35,431 nt of DNA. Source: Frankia sp. AgKG'84/4 (lineage in GTDB: Bacteria; Actinomycetota; Actinomycetes; Frankiales; Frankiaceae). Made by a program: the position numbers and the translations under genes. The stretch covers positions 1 to 35,431 of the forward strand of contig NZ_JALKFU020000007.1 of the NCBI RefSeq assembly GCF_023242965.2. The letters run 5' to 3'. Under the pieces are notes generated by a model that saw nothing but the letters and a program-made list of their open reading frames with translations, was not told the DNA's origin and did no database searches. Shown piece by piece: positions 8,664-15,902 of this stretch; the first letter of the stretch is position 1; each line of letters starts with the position of its first letter.

Positions 8664-8684
8664 GAGGAATGAGGAATGAGGAAT
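8664..8684 (+). repeat. Three tandem copies of GAGGAAT
   Basis: The 7-base unit GAGGAAT occurs three times head-to-tail (8664-8670, 8671-8677, 8678-8684), immediately before a strong hairpin. It is unlike the surrounding GC-rich DNA. The repeat-plus-hairpin block looks like a dispersed intergenic element, but only one copy is in this window. Confidence 0.7.
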
Positions 8685-8719
8685 GCGGCAGCTCGCCGTT
8701 CGCCGCGGCGAGCTGCCGC
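8685..8719 (+). terminator. 13-bp perfect hairpin
   Basis: GCGGCAGCTCGCC (8685-8697) pairs perfectly with 8707-8719 across a 9-base loop. It lies between the monooxygenase and the SDR gene and could terminate the monooxygenase transcript, although it is 105 bases after the stop and has no T-tract. Confidence 0.5.
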
Positions 8720-8822
8720 GCCATCAGCGTTGCGAATACGAGATATCCCCAGAACGGGTTTCCCCCACCTGACGGCGGCGGCAAGAGTCCTATCCATAAC
8801 CTGTCGCCGCTGAGAGGCCACG

Positions 8823-9590
8823 ATGAGACTCGCCACCTTCCCGCTCGCCGGACGCACCGTCGTCGTCACCGGCGCCGCCGCGGGGATTGGCGCGGCGGTC
8901 GCGTCCGCCGTCGCGGCGGCCGGCGGCACGCCGCTATGCCTGGATCAACGGCCCTCAGCGCGGGTGCGCGCACTCGACGTCCGCGACCAGTCGCAGTGGG
9001 CCGCCTTCGTCGCCGGGCTCGACGGTCAGCCGGTGCACGGGCTGGTCAACTGCGCCGGTGTCACCTGGCGGGCACGCCTGGGCGACGTCGACCCCGAGGC
9101 CTTCTCGAACACCCACGCCGTCAACGTTCTCGGCCCGCTGCTCGCGATCCAGGCGCTGGCCCCGCTCATGCCCGCGGGCGCCTCGATCGTCACCATCGGG
9201 TCCCTCGCCGCGCTGCAGGGCCACTACCCGGTCGCGTACACGACCAGCAAGTGGGCCCTCCGCGGCCTCAGCCACGCGGCGGCGCTCGAACTCGCCGGCC
9301 GGGGAATCCGCGTGAACGCCGTCCATCCGGGCTTCATCGACACCGCGATGACCGCGACCGCGCCCCCCGAGTTCCGCGACGCCTCGATCGCGCAGACGCC
9401 GCTCGGCCGGGCCGGCGCCCCCGAGGAGGTCGCCTCCGTCGTCCTGTTCCTCCTGGGCGACGGCGCCTCGTTCGTCACGGGCGCCGAGATTCCCGTCGAC
9501 GGCGGCGCGAGCTCCCACGGCGGCGCCAAGGCGGTCTCCGACGCGCTGCGACCGTCCTACCTCCCACCGACGCCGGTCAGCACGACCTGA
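8823..9590 (+). CDS. Short-chain dehydrogenase/reductase
   Basis: 255 aa, classical SDR oxidoreductase using NAD(P)(H). Residues 16-23 TGAAAGIG bind the cofactor, NCAGV is the adenine-pocket NAG motif, Ser127 and Tyr139-x3-Lys143 (YTTSK) are the catalytic set, and NAVHPGFIDTAM follows the active site. The C-terminal GAEIPVDGGAS is typical. The segment after the first Rossmann fold is short (APLCLDQRPSARVRALDV-like), as in SDRs that recompute the Asp-rich second strand. ATG 8823 is preceded by GAGAGG. It stands alone: the next frames to the right are gene fragments. Substrate unknown, probably a ring alcohol or hydroxyacyl group. Confidence 0.92.
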   Translation: MRLATFPLAGRTVVVTGAAAGIGAAVASAVAAAGGTPLCLDQRPSARVRALDVRDQSQWAAFVAGLDGQPVHGLVNCAGVTWRARLGDVDPEAFSNTHAVNVLGPLLAIQALAPLMPAGASIVTIGSLAALQGHYPVAYTTSKWALRGLSHAAALELAGRGIRVNAVHPGFIDTAMTATAPPEFRDASIAQTPLGRAGAPEEVASVVLFLLGDGASFVTGAEIPVDGGASSHGGAKAVSDALRPSYLPPTPVSTT

Positions 9591-9620
9591 CCGTCCCGAT
9601 CGACATCCCACGACGAGGTC

Positions 9621-9865
9621 ATGATGTTCGAATACTTTCCCGGCAACTACGTCTGGAACATGAGCGTCGTCGCGACGCTCAACAGCGGCGGCCTGATCGA
9701 CGAGGTCGACCGCGCGTGCCGGCCGCTGCGCGAGCTGGCCGCCCAGGGCGCGGACGTCGGCACCCGCGAGCTGATGGCCGCGTGGGCCGCCGTCGCCGAC
9801 CAGCTCGAGGCGCAGGCGGCCGAGGCCGAGAAGGACGGCCACCGCCGCAGCGCCGGCCAGAAGTA
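9621..9865 (+). pseudogene. N-terminal stub of an FrsA-like alpha/beta hydrolase
   Basis: The first ~82 codons (MMFEYFPGNYVWN... GHRRSAGQKY) match the start of the FrsA/dipeptidyl-aminopeptidase-like alpha/beta hydrolases, whose N-terminal helical cap reads FEYFPGNYVWN, then a CRPL motif, then SAGxKY. The whole catalytic domain is missing. After QKY the frame reads GPTCPPWTF, which is out of phase with the antitoxin tail that follows. A deletion therefore joined the 5' end of this gene to the middle of a vapB-like gene. The family match rests on remembered N-terminal motifs, not on a search. Confidence 0.65.
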
Positions 9866-9928
9866 CGGTCCGACCTGTCCACCGTGGACATTCTCGCCGC
9901 GATTGACGAGGGTCGAAACCGCCGGTGA
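9866..9928 (+). pseudogene. C-terminal tail of a VapB-like antitoxin
   Basis: In the frame that ends at TGA 9926-9928, the last ~20 codons read RSDLSTVDILAAIDEGRNRR. This frame overlaps the VapC start by 4 bases (GTGA), exactly the coupling expected of a vapBC operon. Upstream this frame runs into the hydrolase stub in another phase, so the antitoxin's N-terminal DNA-binding domain is gone. What remains is the toxin-binding tail without its own start. Confidence 0.55.
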
Positions 9929-10332
9929 GCCGCTCCGAGGCCGTGATCGACTGCTCCGCGCTGGTCCGGACGTTGACTGATCACAGTCCGGCGGGGCAGG
10001 CGGTGCGCCGTCGCCTGGAGGGCCTGGCGTCACTCGCCGCGCCAGGACTGCTCGACTACGAGCTGGTCTCGGCTCTCTTCGGGATGGTCCGCGGCCACAA
10101 GCTCAGCCGGCCGGAGGCCGAGAAGGCCGTGGAGGACTACCGGCGCCTGCCGCTTGTGCGCCACGAGACGCTGGTCCTCTGGCCACGGGTCCGCGATCTG
10201 CACCACAACCTCAGCGCCTATGACGCCCAGTACGTCGCCCTCGCCGAGGCCCTGAGGCTGCCCCTGATCACCAGCGATGCTCGGATCGAATGCGGCGGCG
10301 TCGCCCGATGCCCTGTCGAGGTCTTCGCGTGA
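9925..10332 (+). CDS. vapC: VapC-like PIN-domain toxin ribonuclease
   Basis: 135 aa, normal length for VapC. PIN-domain acidic residues are all present: Asp9 (VIDCSAL), Glu46 (DYELVSAL), Asp100 (AYDAQYVALAEAL) and Asp118 (LITSDARI). These coordinate Mg2+ for site-specific RNA cleavage, usually tRNA or rRNA, stalling translation unless VapB binds. The start is GTG 9925, overlapping the stop of the antitoxin remnant. With the antitoxin truncated, the toxin is either not expressed (promoter lost), is held by the residual tail or a distant VapB, or is inactive despite intact catalytic residues. Confidence 0.9.
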   Translation: MSRSEAVIDCSALVRTLTDHSPAGQAVRRRLEGLASLAAPGLLDYELVSALFGMVRGHKLSRPEAEKAVEDYRRLPLVRHETLVLWPRVRDLHHNLSAYDAQYVALAEALRLPLITSDARIECGGVARCPVEVFA

Positions 10333-10417
10333 CGGTTCGGTTTACCTGACATCGGACCTGCCGTGGGTTTGGTCAATGGCCACCGGGTGAGCGTCCTTCC
10401 TGATAGCGTTGATGTCA

Positions 10418-10465
10418 TCCGTGGAGACCCACGGAACGACTGCTGACCTGACACTCAACGTCAGG
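10418..10465. promoter_or_regulatory. Two hairpins upstream of the HTH gene
   Basis: The first is TCCGTGG-AGAC-CCACGGA (10418-10435). The second is CCTGAC-7 bases-GTCAGG (10447-10465), followed by AAAAA. They end 22 bases before the HTH start codon. They could be an autoregulatory operator, a terminator for vapC, or leader structure; the sequence alone does not decide. Confidence 0.45.
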
Positions 10466-10487
10466 AAAAAGGTCGGATGGGAGGCGG

Positions 10488-11048
10488 ATGAGCAGCGGAC
10501 GGCGGTACTACGGGATCGCGGAGATCGCGGACTCGCTCGGCGTGGATCGCCAGCTCGTCACCGTGTGGCGGCGGCGACTGAGCCGCGGGATGCCGCCGCC
10601 GGATGACGAACTGGCCGCCGGGCCGGTGTGGGTCGCGGCGTCGGTCGAGCCGTGGATCGAGCATGTCCGCACGCAGTTGGCGCGCTCGCGCGCCGACGCC
10701 GGGCCGCCGCCGGCGGCGCTGATCCGGCAGGCCGCGCGACGGCTGCTGCGACTGAGCGCCGTCCTGCTCGAGGACGTGCCCGACGCGGACCAGCTCGACC
10801 GTGCCATGCGGGCGTTCGCCCAGCTCGGAGACCAGTTGGACGGGCATTCCGGGGAGGGCGATCCGCTCCGCCGGCTCTGCGGGGAACTCGCGACGCTGGC
10901 CGACGCGGTCGGCGCTGCGCGCAAAGTGGGACGGGCGACAGCGGCTCCCTCGCCGTCACCGGCGGTCGTGGCGGGGTTGCGCGCCGAATGCCTGCGGCTG
11001 CTGCCCGGTATCGCCAAGGCGCTCAGCTCCGCCTCCGTCGACAGGTAG
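10488..11048 (+). CDS. Helix-turn-helix protein (MerR/excisionase-like HTH)
   Basis: 186 aa. Residues 6-30 (RYYGIAEIADSLGVDRQLVTVWRRR) form a winged helix-turn-helix of the MerR/HTH_17 type, followed by a wing ending in VWVAASVEPWIEHVR. The remaining ~120 residues are helical, Ala/Leu/Arg-rich and unrecognised. ATG 10488 is preceded by GGGAGG. It is the first gene after vapC and has two hairpins in its upstream region. It may be a DNA-binding regulator of a mobile or defence module or an orphan. Partner and target are unknown. Confidence 0.75.
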   Translation: MSSGRRYYGIAEIADSLGVDRQLVTVWRRRLSRGMPPPDDELAAGPVWVAASVEPWIEHVRTQLARSRADAGPPPAALIRQAARRLLRLSAVLLEDVPDADQLDRAMRAFAQLGDQLDGHSGEGDPLRRLCGELATLADAVGAARKVGRATAAPSPSPAVVAGLRAECLRLLPGIAKALSSASVDR

Positions 11049-11150
11049 CGGGCCGGTCGCCAGGGCACCGACTGCCCCGGGTAGCATGATCGCCACATCA
11101 GGTGGCAAGGGTGCGGACGGGGGCCCGGGTACCGGTGGGGGCGGCGGCTG

Positions 11151-11330
11151 GTGGCCGGCGAGCGGTTCGCCGATTTTCGCATTGAACAGCTGTGCACGGG
11201 CAGGGCGGCCACCGATCCGCTGACCGCCGGCCTGCACGCGGTTGCGCTGCGCGCGTGCGCCGCTGAACCAAGCCAGCGTCACCCGGATGCCAGAGCGCTC
11301 AGCCATGCCTGGCATCCGTCCTCGGCGTCA
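11151..11330 (+). pseudogene. Possible Ser/Thr kinase remnant fused to the ligase N-terminus
   Basis: Codons 2-14 (AGERFADFRIEQL) resemble the start of a Hanks-type Ser/Thr protein kinase (GxRFxxYRIExLLG). Codons 25-50 (LTAGLHAVALRACAAEPSQRHPDARAL) resemble the last kinase helix with its conserved Arg. The ~230 residues between are missing. This segment occupies the place where the acyl-CoA ligase N-terminus should be. The interpretation is pattern-based and tentative. Confidence 0.35.
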
Positions 11331-12545
11331 GGGCTCGGCGCCGTGCCGGTCCCGATCCGGTGGGACGTGCCGGACTGGGAGCTGGCCCGGCTGCGCCAGG
11401 TGCTCGAGCCACGCGTCTATCTCGGCGCCGATGACCTCGGCTGGATCGTGGGCACCGAGGGCCGCGAGGTTCCGGCCCTTCCCGAGGTCGTGTCGCCGCA
11501 CGGGCATGGCATCTGCAGCAGTGGTTCGGCGGGCACGCCGAAAATCATTCTGAGCACGACGCCCGCGGTGCGGCTCGAGGCCTTCGACGCCCCGTTCGCC
11601 GAGCTGTGGATGCCGGTTCCGCGGCCGCAGGACATTCTCGTGCTCGCGCCGATGTACCACGTCAACGCCTTCGCCACGCTCTACGGCATGCTCGCTGGGG
11701 ACCGCCTCACGGTGCTGGAGAAGTTCGACGCCGGCCTGGCCGTCGATCTCATCGAGCGTCATCACCTCACGACCTTCACGGCGACGCCGACGATGCTCTC
11801 GCGGATGGGCCGCCTGCCCGGCGTCGAGGACCGCGACCTGAGCAGCCTGCGCTGGATTCTGCAGGGCGCCGCGCCGATGCCGCCGTCCGTCGTCGACATG
11901 TGGGTGAAGCTGATCGGCGCGGAACGCATCATCATGTCCTACGGCATGACCGAAGGCCTCGGCCTGACGATGCTGCGCTGCGACGAGTGGCTGACGCACC
12001 GGGGAAGCGTCGGCCGACCGCGGACCGGCACCGACATCAGGATCGTCGACGCCGCCGGCGACCCGGTTCCCCCCGGCGAGGCCGGACAGATCTACCTGCG
12101 GTCGGAGGACTCCGGCGGCTCGACCTACCTCGGCGACGTACCACAGCTCGAAGCGACCCCGGACGGTTTTCGCACCGTCGGCGATGTCGGCTACCTGGAC
12201 GAGGAGGGTTACCTCTATCTGATCGACCGCCGCGACGACCTGATCATCTCCGGCGGCGCGAACGTGTTCCCGGCCGAGGTGGAAAAGGCCCTGATGGAAC
12301 ACCCCAAGGTCACCGACGTCGTTGTCATCGGGCTGCGCGACCCCGAATGGGGGCGGCGCGTGCACGCCATCATCGAGCCCACCGACCAGGCGGCGCCGCC
12401 CACCGCGCAGGAGATCATCGCCTACGCGAAGGAGCGGCTCACGCCGTACAAGGTGCCGAAGACGATCGAGTTGGTCGAGGCCATTCCGCGCAGCGAGGCG
12501 ACCAAGGTCAATCGCGGCCGTCTGCGCGAGGCTCGCGAGGGTTGA
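11151..12545 (+). CDS. Acyl-CoA synthetase / AMP-dependent ligase with altered N-terminus
   Basis: 464 aa. Adenylate-forming ligase: carboxylate + ATP + CoA to acyl-CoA + AMP + PPi. Motifs are the P-loop SSGSAGTPK (123-131, with Ala where Thr or Ser is usual), PMYHVNAF, YGMTEG (264-269), GDVGYLDEEGYLYLIDRRDD and ISGGANVFPAEVE. The C-terminal catalytic lysine is Lys452 (SEATKVNRG). The ligase homology begins only at GLGAVPVPIRWD (61 on), so about 70-80 residues of the usual N-terminal subdomain are missing and replaced by a kinase-like stretch. Start GTG 11151 is provisional. The catalytic C-terminal two-thirds look intact, but activity is uncertain; it could be a decayed gene that still has an open frame. 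Confidence 0.75.
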   Translation: MAGERFADFRIEQLCTGRAATDPLTAGLHAVALRACAAEPSQRHPDARALSHAWHPSSASGLGAVPVPIRWDVPDWELARLRQVLEPRVYLGADDLGWIVGTEGREVPALPEVVSPHGHGICSSGSAGTPKIILSTTPAVRLEAFDAPFAELWMPVPRPQDILVLAPMYHVNAFATLYGMLAGDRLTVLEKFDAGLAVDLIERHHLTTFTATPTMLSRMGRLPGVEDRDLSSLRWILQGAAPMPPSVVDMWVKLIGAERIIMSYGMTEGLGLTMLRCDEWLTHRGSVGRPRTGTDIRIVDAAGDPVPPGEAGQIYLRSEDSGGSTYLGDVPQLEATPDGFRTVGDVGYLDEEGYLYLIDRRDDLIISGGANVFPAEVEKALMEHPKVTDVVVIGLRDPEWGRRVHAIIEPTDQAAPPTAQEIIAYAKERLTPYKVPKTIELVEAIPRSEATKVNRGRLREAREG

Positions 12546-12579
12546 CCCTCGCGTCTGGCTCGGCCCGGCCGACCGGTCG

Positions 12580-12607
12580 CCTGACCCGGCCGGCCGGCCG
12601 GGTCAGG
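12580..12607. terminator. 28-bp perfect palindrome between convergent genes
   Basis: CCTGACCCGGCCGG followed by its exact complement lies between the stop of the ligase (12545) and the stop of the epoxide-hydrolase-like gene (12612). It can form a hairpin on either strand and is a likely bidirectional terminator. Confidence 0.7.
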
Positions 12608-12611
12608 CTGG

Positions 12612-13598
12612 TCAGGAGGGCAGCGAGGCGAGCCAGTCGATCAGGATCCTGTTGACCTCGTCGGGGCACTCCTGCTGGATCCAGTGACCACCCTCCTCGA
12701 GGATGTGCGAGGAGCGCAGGCCCGGCAGTGTCGTGGCGTGCGCCTCGATCGCGGGGGCCAGCCACGTGGTGACGGCGTCCCGTCCGCCGCCCAGGAACAG
12801 CGCCGGGACGGTGATCGGGGCGCCGTCGTACGCGGCGAGGTCCACCCAGTCCCGGTCCATGTTGCGATAGCGGTTGAGCCCCGCGGTGAGGCCGGTGCGC
12901 TCGAACTCCCCGACGTAGAAGTCGAGCACGTCGTCGGTGAGCCAGCTCGGCACCGCGCCCACCGGGAAACCGTCCCGCATCTTCGCGCCTCGCTTGACGA
13001 AGAACGGCGCCGCGGGGTCGGGCGGCAGGGTGTCGCCCGACAGGGCCGCGTAGAAGCCGGCGAGCCAGCCGCGGACGTCCGGTTCCATCTCGGCCTCGGC
13101 GCGGCCGGGCTCCTGGAAGTAGGACACGTAGAACTCCGTGTCGCCACCCAGCCGCGCGAAGGACTCGCCGGGCCGGTGGCCGGCGCGCGGGGAGTAGGGA
13201 ATGCTCAGCAGCGCCACCGCGCGGAAGACATCCGGCCTGGTCAGCGCCGAGTTCGCGGCGATCGGCGAACCCCAGTCGTGACCGACGATCACCGCGTTCT
13301 GCTCGCCGAGCGCGTGCACGACCGCTACGGCGTCCGCCACCAGTTCGGTCATCCGGTACGCGTCGAGGGCGCCGGGTCTGGAGGAGCGCCCGTAGCCACG
13401 GACGTCGATCGCGACCGCACGGTATCCCGCGCTGGCCACGGCGGGCAGTTGGCGCCGCCACGAATACCACGACTCGGGGAAACCATGCACGAACAGGACC
13501 AGCGGCCCCTCGCCGTACTCGACCAGATGGGTCCGCCCGGCTGGGGACGGCACCACCCGATGGGTACCTTCCGGCGCCTCCTGGGAGTGCTGCGACAT
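12612..13598 (-). CDS. Epoxide hydrolase-like alpha/beta hydrolase
   Basis: 328 aa from ATG 13598, with GGAGG at proper spacing. The oxyanion motif HGFP is at 38-41, the nucleophile is Asp108 in GHDWG and the catalytic His is His305 in EGGHWIQ. An Asp nucleophile in GHDWG, rather than Ser, marks the epoxide hydrolase/haloalkane dehalogenase branch. HGFPESWYSWR is typical of epoxide hydrolases, which open epoxides to diols in the cytoplasm via an ester intermediate. A fluoroacetate or haloalkane dehalogenase role is the alternative. It is convergent with the ligase and has 238 bases of divergent upstream DNA facing the next gene. Confidence 0.88.
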   Translation of the reverse strand: MSQHSQEAPEGTHRVVPSPAGRTHLVEYGEGPLVLFVHGFPESWYSWRRQLPAVASAGYRAVAIDVRGYGRSSRPGALDAYRMTELVADAVAVVHALGEQNAVIVGHDWGSPIAANSALTRPDVFRAVALLSIPYSPRAGHRPGESFARLGGDTEFYVSYFQEPGRAEAEMEPDVRGWLAGFYAALSGDTLPPDPAAPFFVKRGAKMRDGFPVGAVPSWLTDDVLDFYVGEFERTGLTAGLNRYRNMDRDWVDLAAYDGAPITVPALFLGGGRDAVTTWLAPAIEAHATTLPGLRSSHILEEGGHWIQQECPDEVNRILIDWLASLPS

Positions 13599-13836
13599 GA
13601 ATCCTCCGGACTCTCGATACGTGGCACACGCCCACCGGCTCGCGAACCGACAGGCACCTTTCAATACCCCATGGTCGCCACACACGCACGATCCGCCCGC
13701 CAGGCGAGCTGCGGGACGACCCGAGACCCGAACGTCGGCACGGTCCCACACCACGGGTTCGACGCACCGTCAGGCGCGGCCTCCGACGGACCAGGCCAAG
13801 TGGATCACGTTTCTTCCAGATGACAAATGAGGGTAT

Positions 13837-14223
13837 GTGGCCGAGATAATTGATGGAATCAGATTCGCCAAAATATTCGACGGCATGGATGGCGACTCTC
13901 CGGTTTTTCGAGGACGCGCAGCGTTGCCGCCCGGCGAGGAACGGGATCGTCTACTCGCATATCTGGACCAGGGAGCAACCGTCCTCACCTTCCGCAGCCC
14001 GGCAGAGGACATCCTTGATCCCGCCAGACCGGAGAAGGTGCCACTCATCTACCAGACCGATGGCGAGTGGGTCTGGAGTTCGGAGACCAGTTACTACCTA
14101 CGAGAGCACGACATAGCACCCGACCCGGACTTCCTCAACTACCTCCGGTCTCGCGACTACCGCTACATCGAACCGTCCAGCGACCGGGTGCAGGCGGCCT
14201 CACGGGCGGTCAAGTCCCAATAA
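13837..14223 (+). CDS. Small hypothetical protein, orphan immunity-like
   Basis: 128 aa from GTG 13837, with GAGGG 4 bases upstream. No named family is certain. The C-terminal half (PLIYQTDGEWVWSSETSYYL... FLNYLRSRDYRYIEP) resembles short actinobacterial proteins that pair a TDGxWVW strand with a helix, many found beside secreted polymorphic toxins as presumed immunity proteins. No toxin gene is adjacent here. It has no signal peptide or membrane segment. Lower GC than neighbours suggests acquisition. Function unassigned. Confidence 0.6.
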   Translation: MAEIIDGIRFAKIFDGMDGDSPVFRGRAALPPGEERDRLLAYLDQGATVLTFRSPAEDILDPARPEKVPLIYQTDGEWVWSSETSYYLREHDIAPDPDFLNYLRSRDYRYIEPSSDRVQAASRAVKSQ

Positions 14224-14719
14224 GAAACAGCCGTGAATTAGGTTGCCTTTCCTCGCGATAGTTTCGGCATGTGGGACCACCTGGGTGGAGTCGACATGGA
14301 GCTGTTGACAGCTCAGGAGCGTGCGCCGCGATGCCGAAAATGACACGGCCGGAAACCGCGGCGCAGGTAGTTCGGCAGGGCATGTGGATGATCGAGGGTC
14401 GTTCCGTCGTTGCATGACAAGCGGTGAGCCGGGCGGGAGTAGTTCCAGTGCCACCGACCGAGGGCTCGCCAACGCTGGGCGTAGTTGGTCACGTGAGGTC
14501 ATCTCGAGGTACGTGACCACCTCAGCCAGGTCGGGCCGCCGGGCGCTGCCCCAGCCCGCTGCAGCGTCGCTCCAGGCGGAGGCCCCGGACGGATCTACCA
14601 TCGCACCGTCCACAGCACCAGATGATGCGGCGAATCACCCGGACGCGGCAAGGGAGCACGCCACGGGCCGAAGCGAAAAATCGGATGCCGGGTAGGTCGC
14701 CGCAGTTTAGGGTGGCCGC
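14224..14719. other. Gene-poor stretch with a GNAT remnant
   Basis: No intact gene is supported in these 496 bases. The only recognisable content is the broken acetyltransferase start on the minus strand (14410-14520). Open frames on both strands here lack ribosome-binding sites and family resemblance. Confidence 0.5.
14410..14520 (-). pseudogene. 5' remnant of a GNAT N-acetyltransferase
   Basis: About 37 codons read VVTYLEMTSRDQLRPA ... VALELLPPGSPLVMQ. This resembles the first strand and linker of actinobacterial GNAT acetyltransferases that begin with YLEMTSxxQLRPA. The acetyl-CoA-binding core is absent: after VMQ the frame continues with unrelated sequence to a stop at 14200. The family match is from memory of the motif and is moderate. 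Confidence 0.45.
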
Positions 14720-15079
14720 ATGATCGAGATTGGGAGTCGGCGGCGAGCTCAGCCGGCACCACCCCATGTGGTCTTCGAGGCCCTGACGGAACCAGATCGC
14801 GATCCGGCCCGGCCATGGCTGATGCTGCTGCGGGACGAGCAGCGTCCGCGTGTGCTGTCCGCGACGTCACCGAGCCAACTGGTCTGGTCGTCCTTGTGGA
14901 TACGCCGCCCGGCGGCGACGATTCACTTCGATCTGCCGGGAAGCCGGGATGGGGGAACCGATCTGCGGTGGACCCTGTACGTCGACGAGCCCATCCCGGA
15001 CGGGAGCGTCACCGGTCACCTGCGCAAACGCCTCAACCAGCTGATCAATGCCAATCTCCGGTACACCTTCGGCCAATAG
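14720..15079 (+). CDS. SRPBCC-like small protein
   Basis: 119 aa from ATG 14720. The order fits a short START/SRPBCC ligand-binding fold: an opening helix PPHVVFEALTEPDRDPARPWL, central strands LVWSSLWIRRPAATIHFDL and TDLRWTLYVDEP, and a long closing helix VTGHLRKRLNQLINANLRYTFG. Such proteins bind hydrophobic ligands or act as cyclases. No catalytic residues can be named. It has no close neighbours on its strand, so function is open. Confidence 0.65.
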   Translation: MIEIGSRRRAQPAPPHVVFEALTEPDRDPARPWLMLLRDEQRPRVLSATSPSQLVWSSLWIRRPAATIHFDLPGSRDGGTDLRWTLYVDEPIPDGSVTGHLRKRLNQLINANLRYTFGQ

Positions 15080-15198
15080 CGGCCCGGAAAGAATTGGGCG
15101 GCGCGGCGGTGGTCTCTGCTCGGATTGCCGGATGCGACAGCGCTACGACCGCGAATCCACCCGGCGTGCCGCGCACGACAGAGCGAACCCAACGACGA

Positions 15199-15846
15199 CT
15201 ACTGCTGCAGCGCTGCGCGCAGCACGCCTTCCAGGACCCGTTCGAAGAGGTCGGCGGAGGGCGGGGTGGGGGCGGCCGAGGCGAGCAGCGCCGCGAGGCG
15301 TGGGTGCCGGCCGGCATCGAGTGGGGCGAACGCCTGCGGCCCGACGGGCTGGGATGGCGTGGCGAACAGCGCCGCCACGCCGTTCGCGAGGGCGATCGCC
15401 TCCATCTTTCGGGTCGGCGGCACCTGTACCTCGGCGAGCACGGCCAGACCCCAGTCGAGATGATCCAGAACGTGCGGACCCATGATCCGCAGTGAGGCGA
15501 CCGCCTCGACGAGCCAGGGATGCGCGCGGAACAGAACGCGCTGGCGCTCGGCGACAACCGTGAAGTCACGCACCCAGTCCCCGCTCGGCGGCGGGTGCTC
15601 CAGCTCCGCGGAGACGACATCGACCATGTGGCGGACGAGTTCGTCGCGCGAGGCGACGTAGCGGTACAGGGCCGGGGCACTCACCCCGACCGCGCTCGCG
15701 AGCGAGCGCATCGTCACGGCGGCCAGGCCCCGGGCATCCGCGAGGTCGATCGCGACGGCGGCGACGCCCCGCACCGTCAGCGACGGCGCGGGGCCGGGCC
15801 GCGACCCACGCTCCGACGGAGATCGCGCGTTCCCGGCTGTGGCCAC
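15199..15846 (-). CDS. TetR-family transcriptional regulator
   Basis: 215 aa from GTG 15846. The DNA-binding domain is at about 22-70: VRGVAAVAIDLADARGLAAVTMRSL, then the turn ASAVGVSAPALYRYVASRDELV. It is followed by a helical ligand domain. It diverges from the alpha/beta hydrolase gene across 56 bases that contain a 23-bp palindrome, so it most likely represses itself and the hydrolase. Its operator differs from the TTGAC-N6-GTCAA sites further right. Confidence 0.9.
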   Translation of the reverse strand: MATAGNARSPSERGSRPGPAPSLTVRGVAAVAIDLADARGLAAVTMRSLASAVGVSAPALYRYVASRDELVRHMVDVVSAELEHPPPSGDWVRDFTVVAERQRVLFRAHPWLVEAVASLRIMGPHVLDHLDWGLAVLAEVQVPPTRKMEAIALANGVAALFATPSQPVGPQAFAPLDAGRHPRLAALLASAAPTPPSADLFERVLEGVLRAALQQ

Positions 15847-15856
15847 ACGCCAGTCT

Positions 15857-15879
15857 AACTGTTAACGTTGTTCACAGTT
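15857..15879. promoter_or_regulatory. Candidate TetR operator, 23-bp palindrome
   Basis: AACTGT-n-AAC and GTT-n-ACAGTT flank a 3-base centre. It ends 23 bases before the hydrolase ATG (15903) and starts 11 bases from the TetR GTG, so one bound dimer could block both genes. Confidence 0.72.
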
Positions 15880-15902
15880 GGGGGCCGAGGAGGGGGCACG
15901 AG

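Noticed and set aside
11086-11223. Glycine-rich plus-strand frame (GGKGADGGPGTGGGGGWW) as a small gene
   Set aside because: It has no ribosome-binding site, is low-complexity, and is better explained as the 5' part of the decayed kinase-like sequence.
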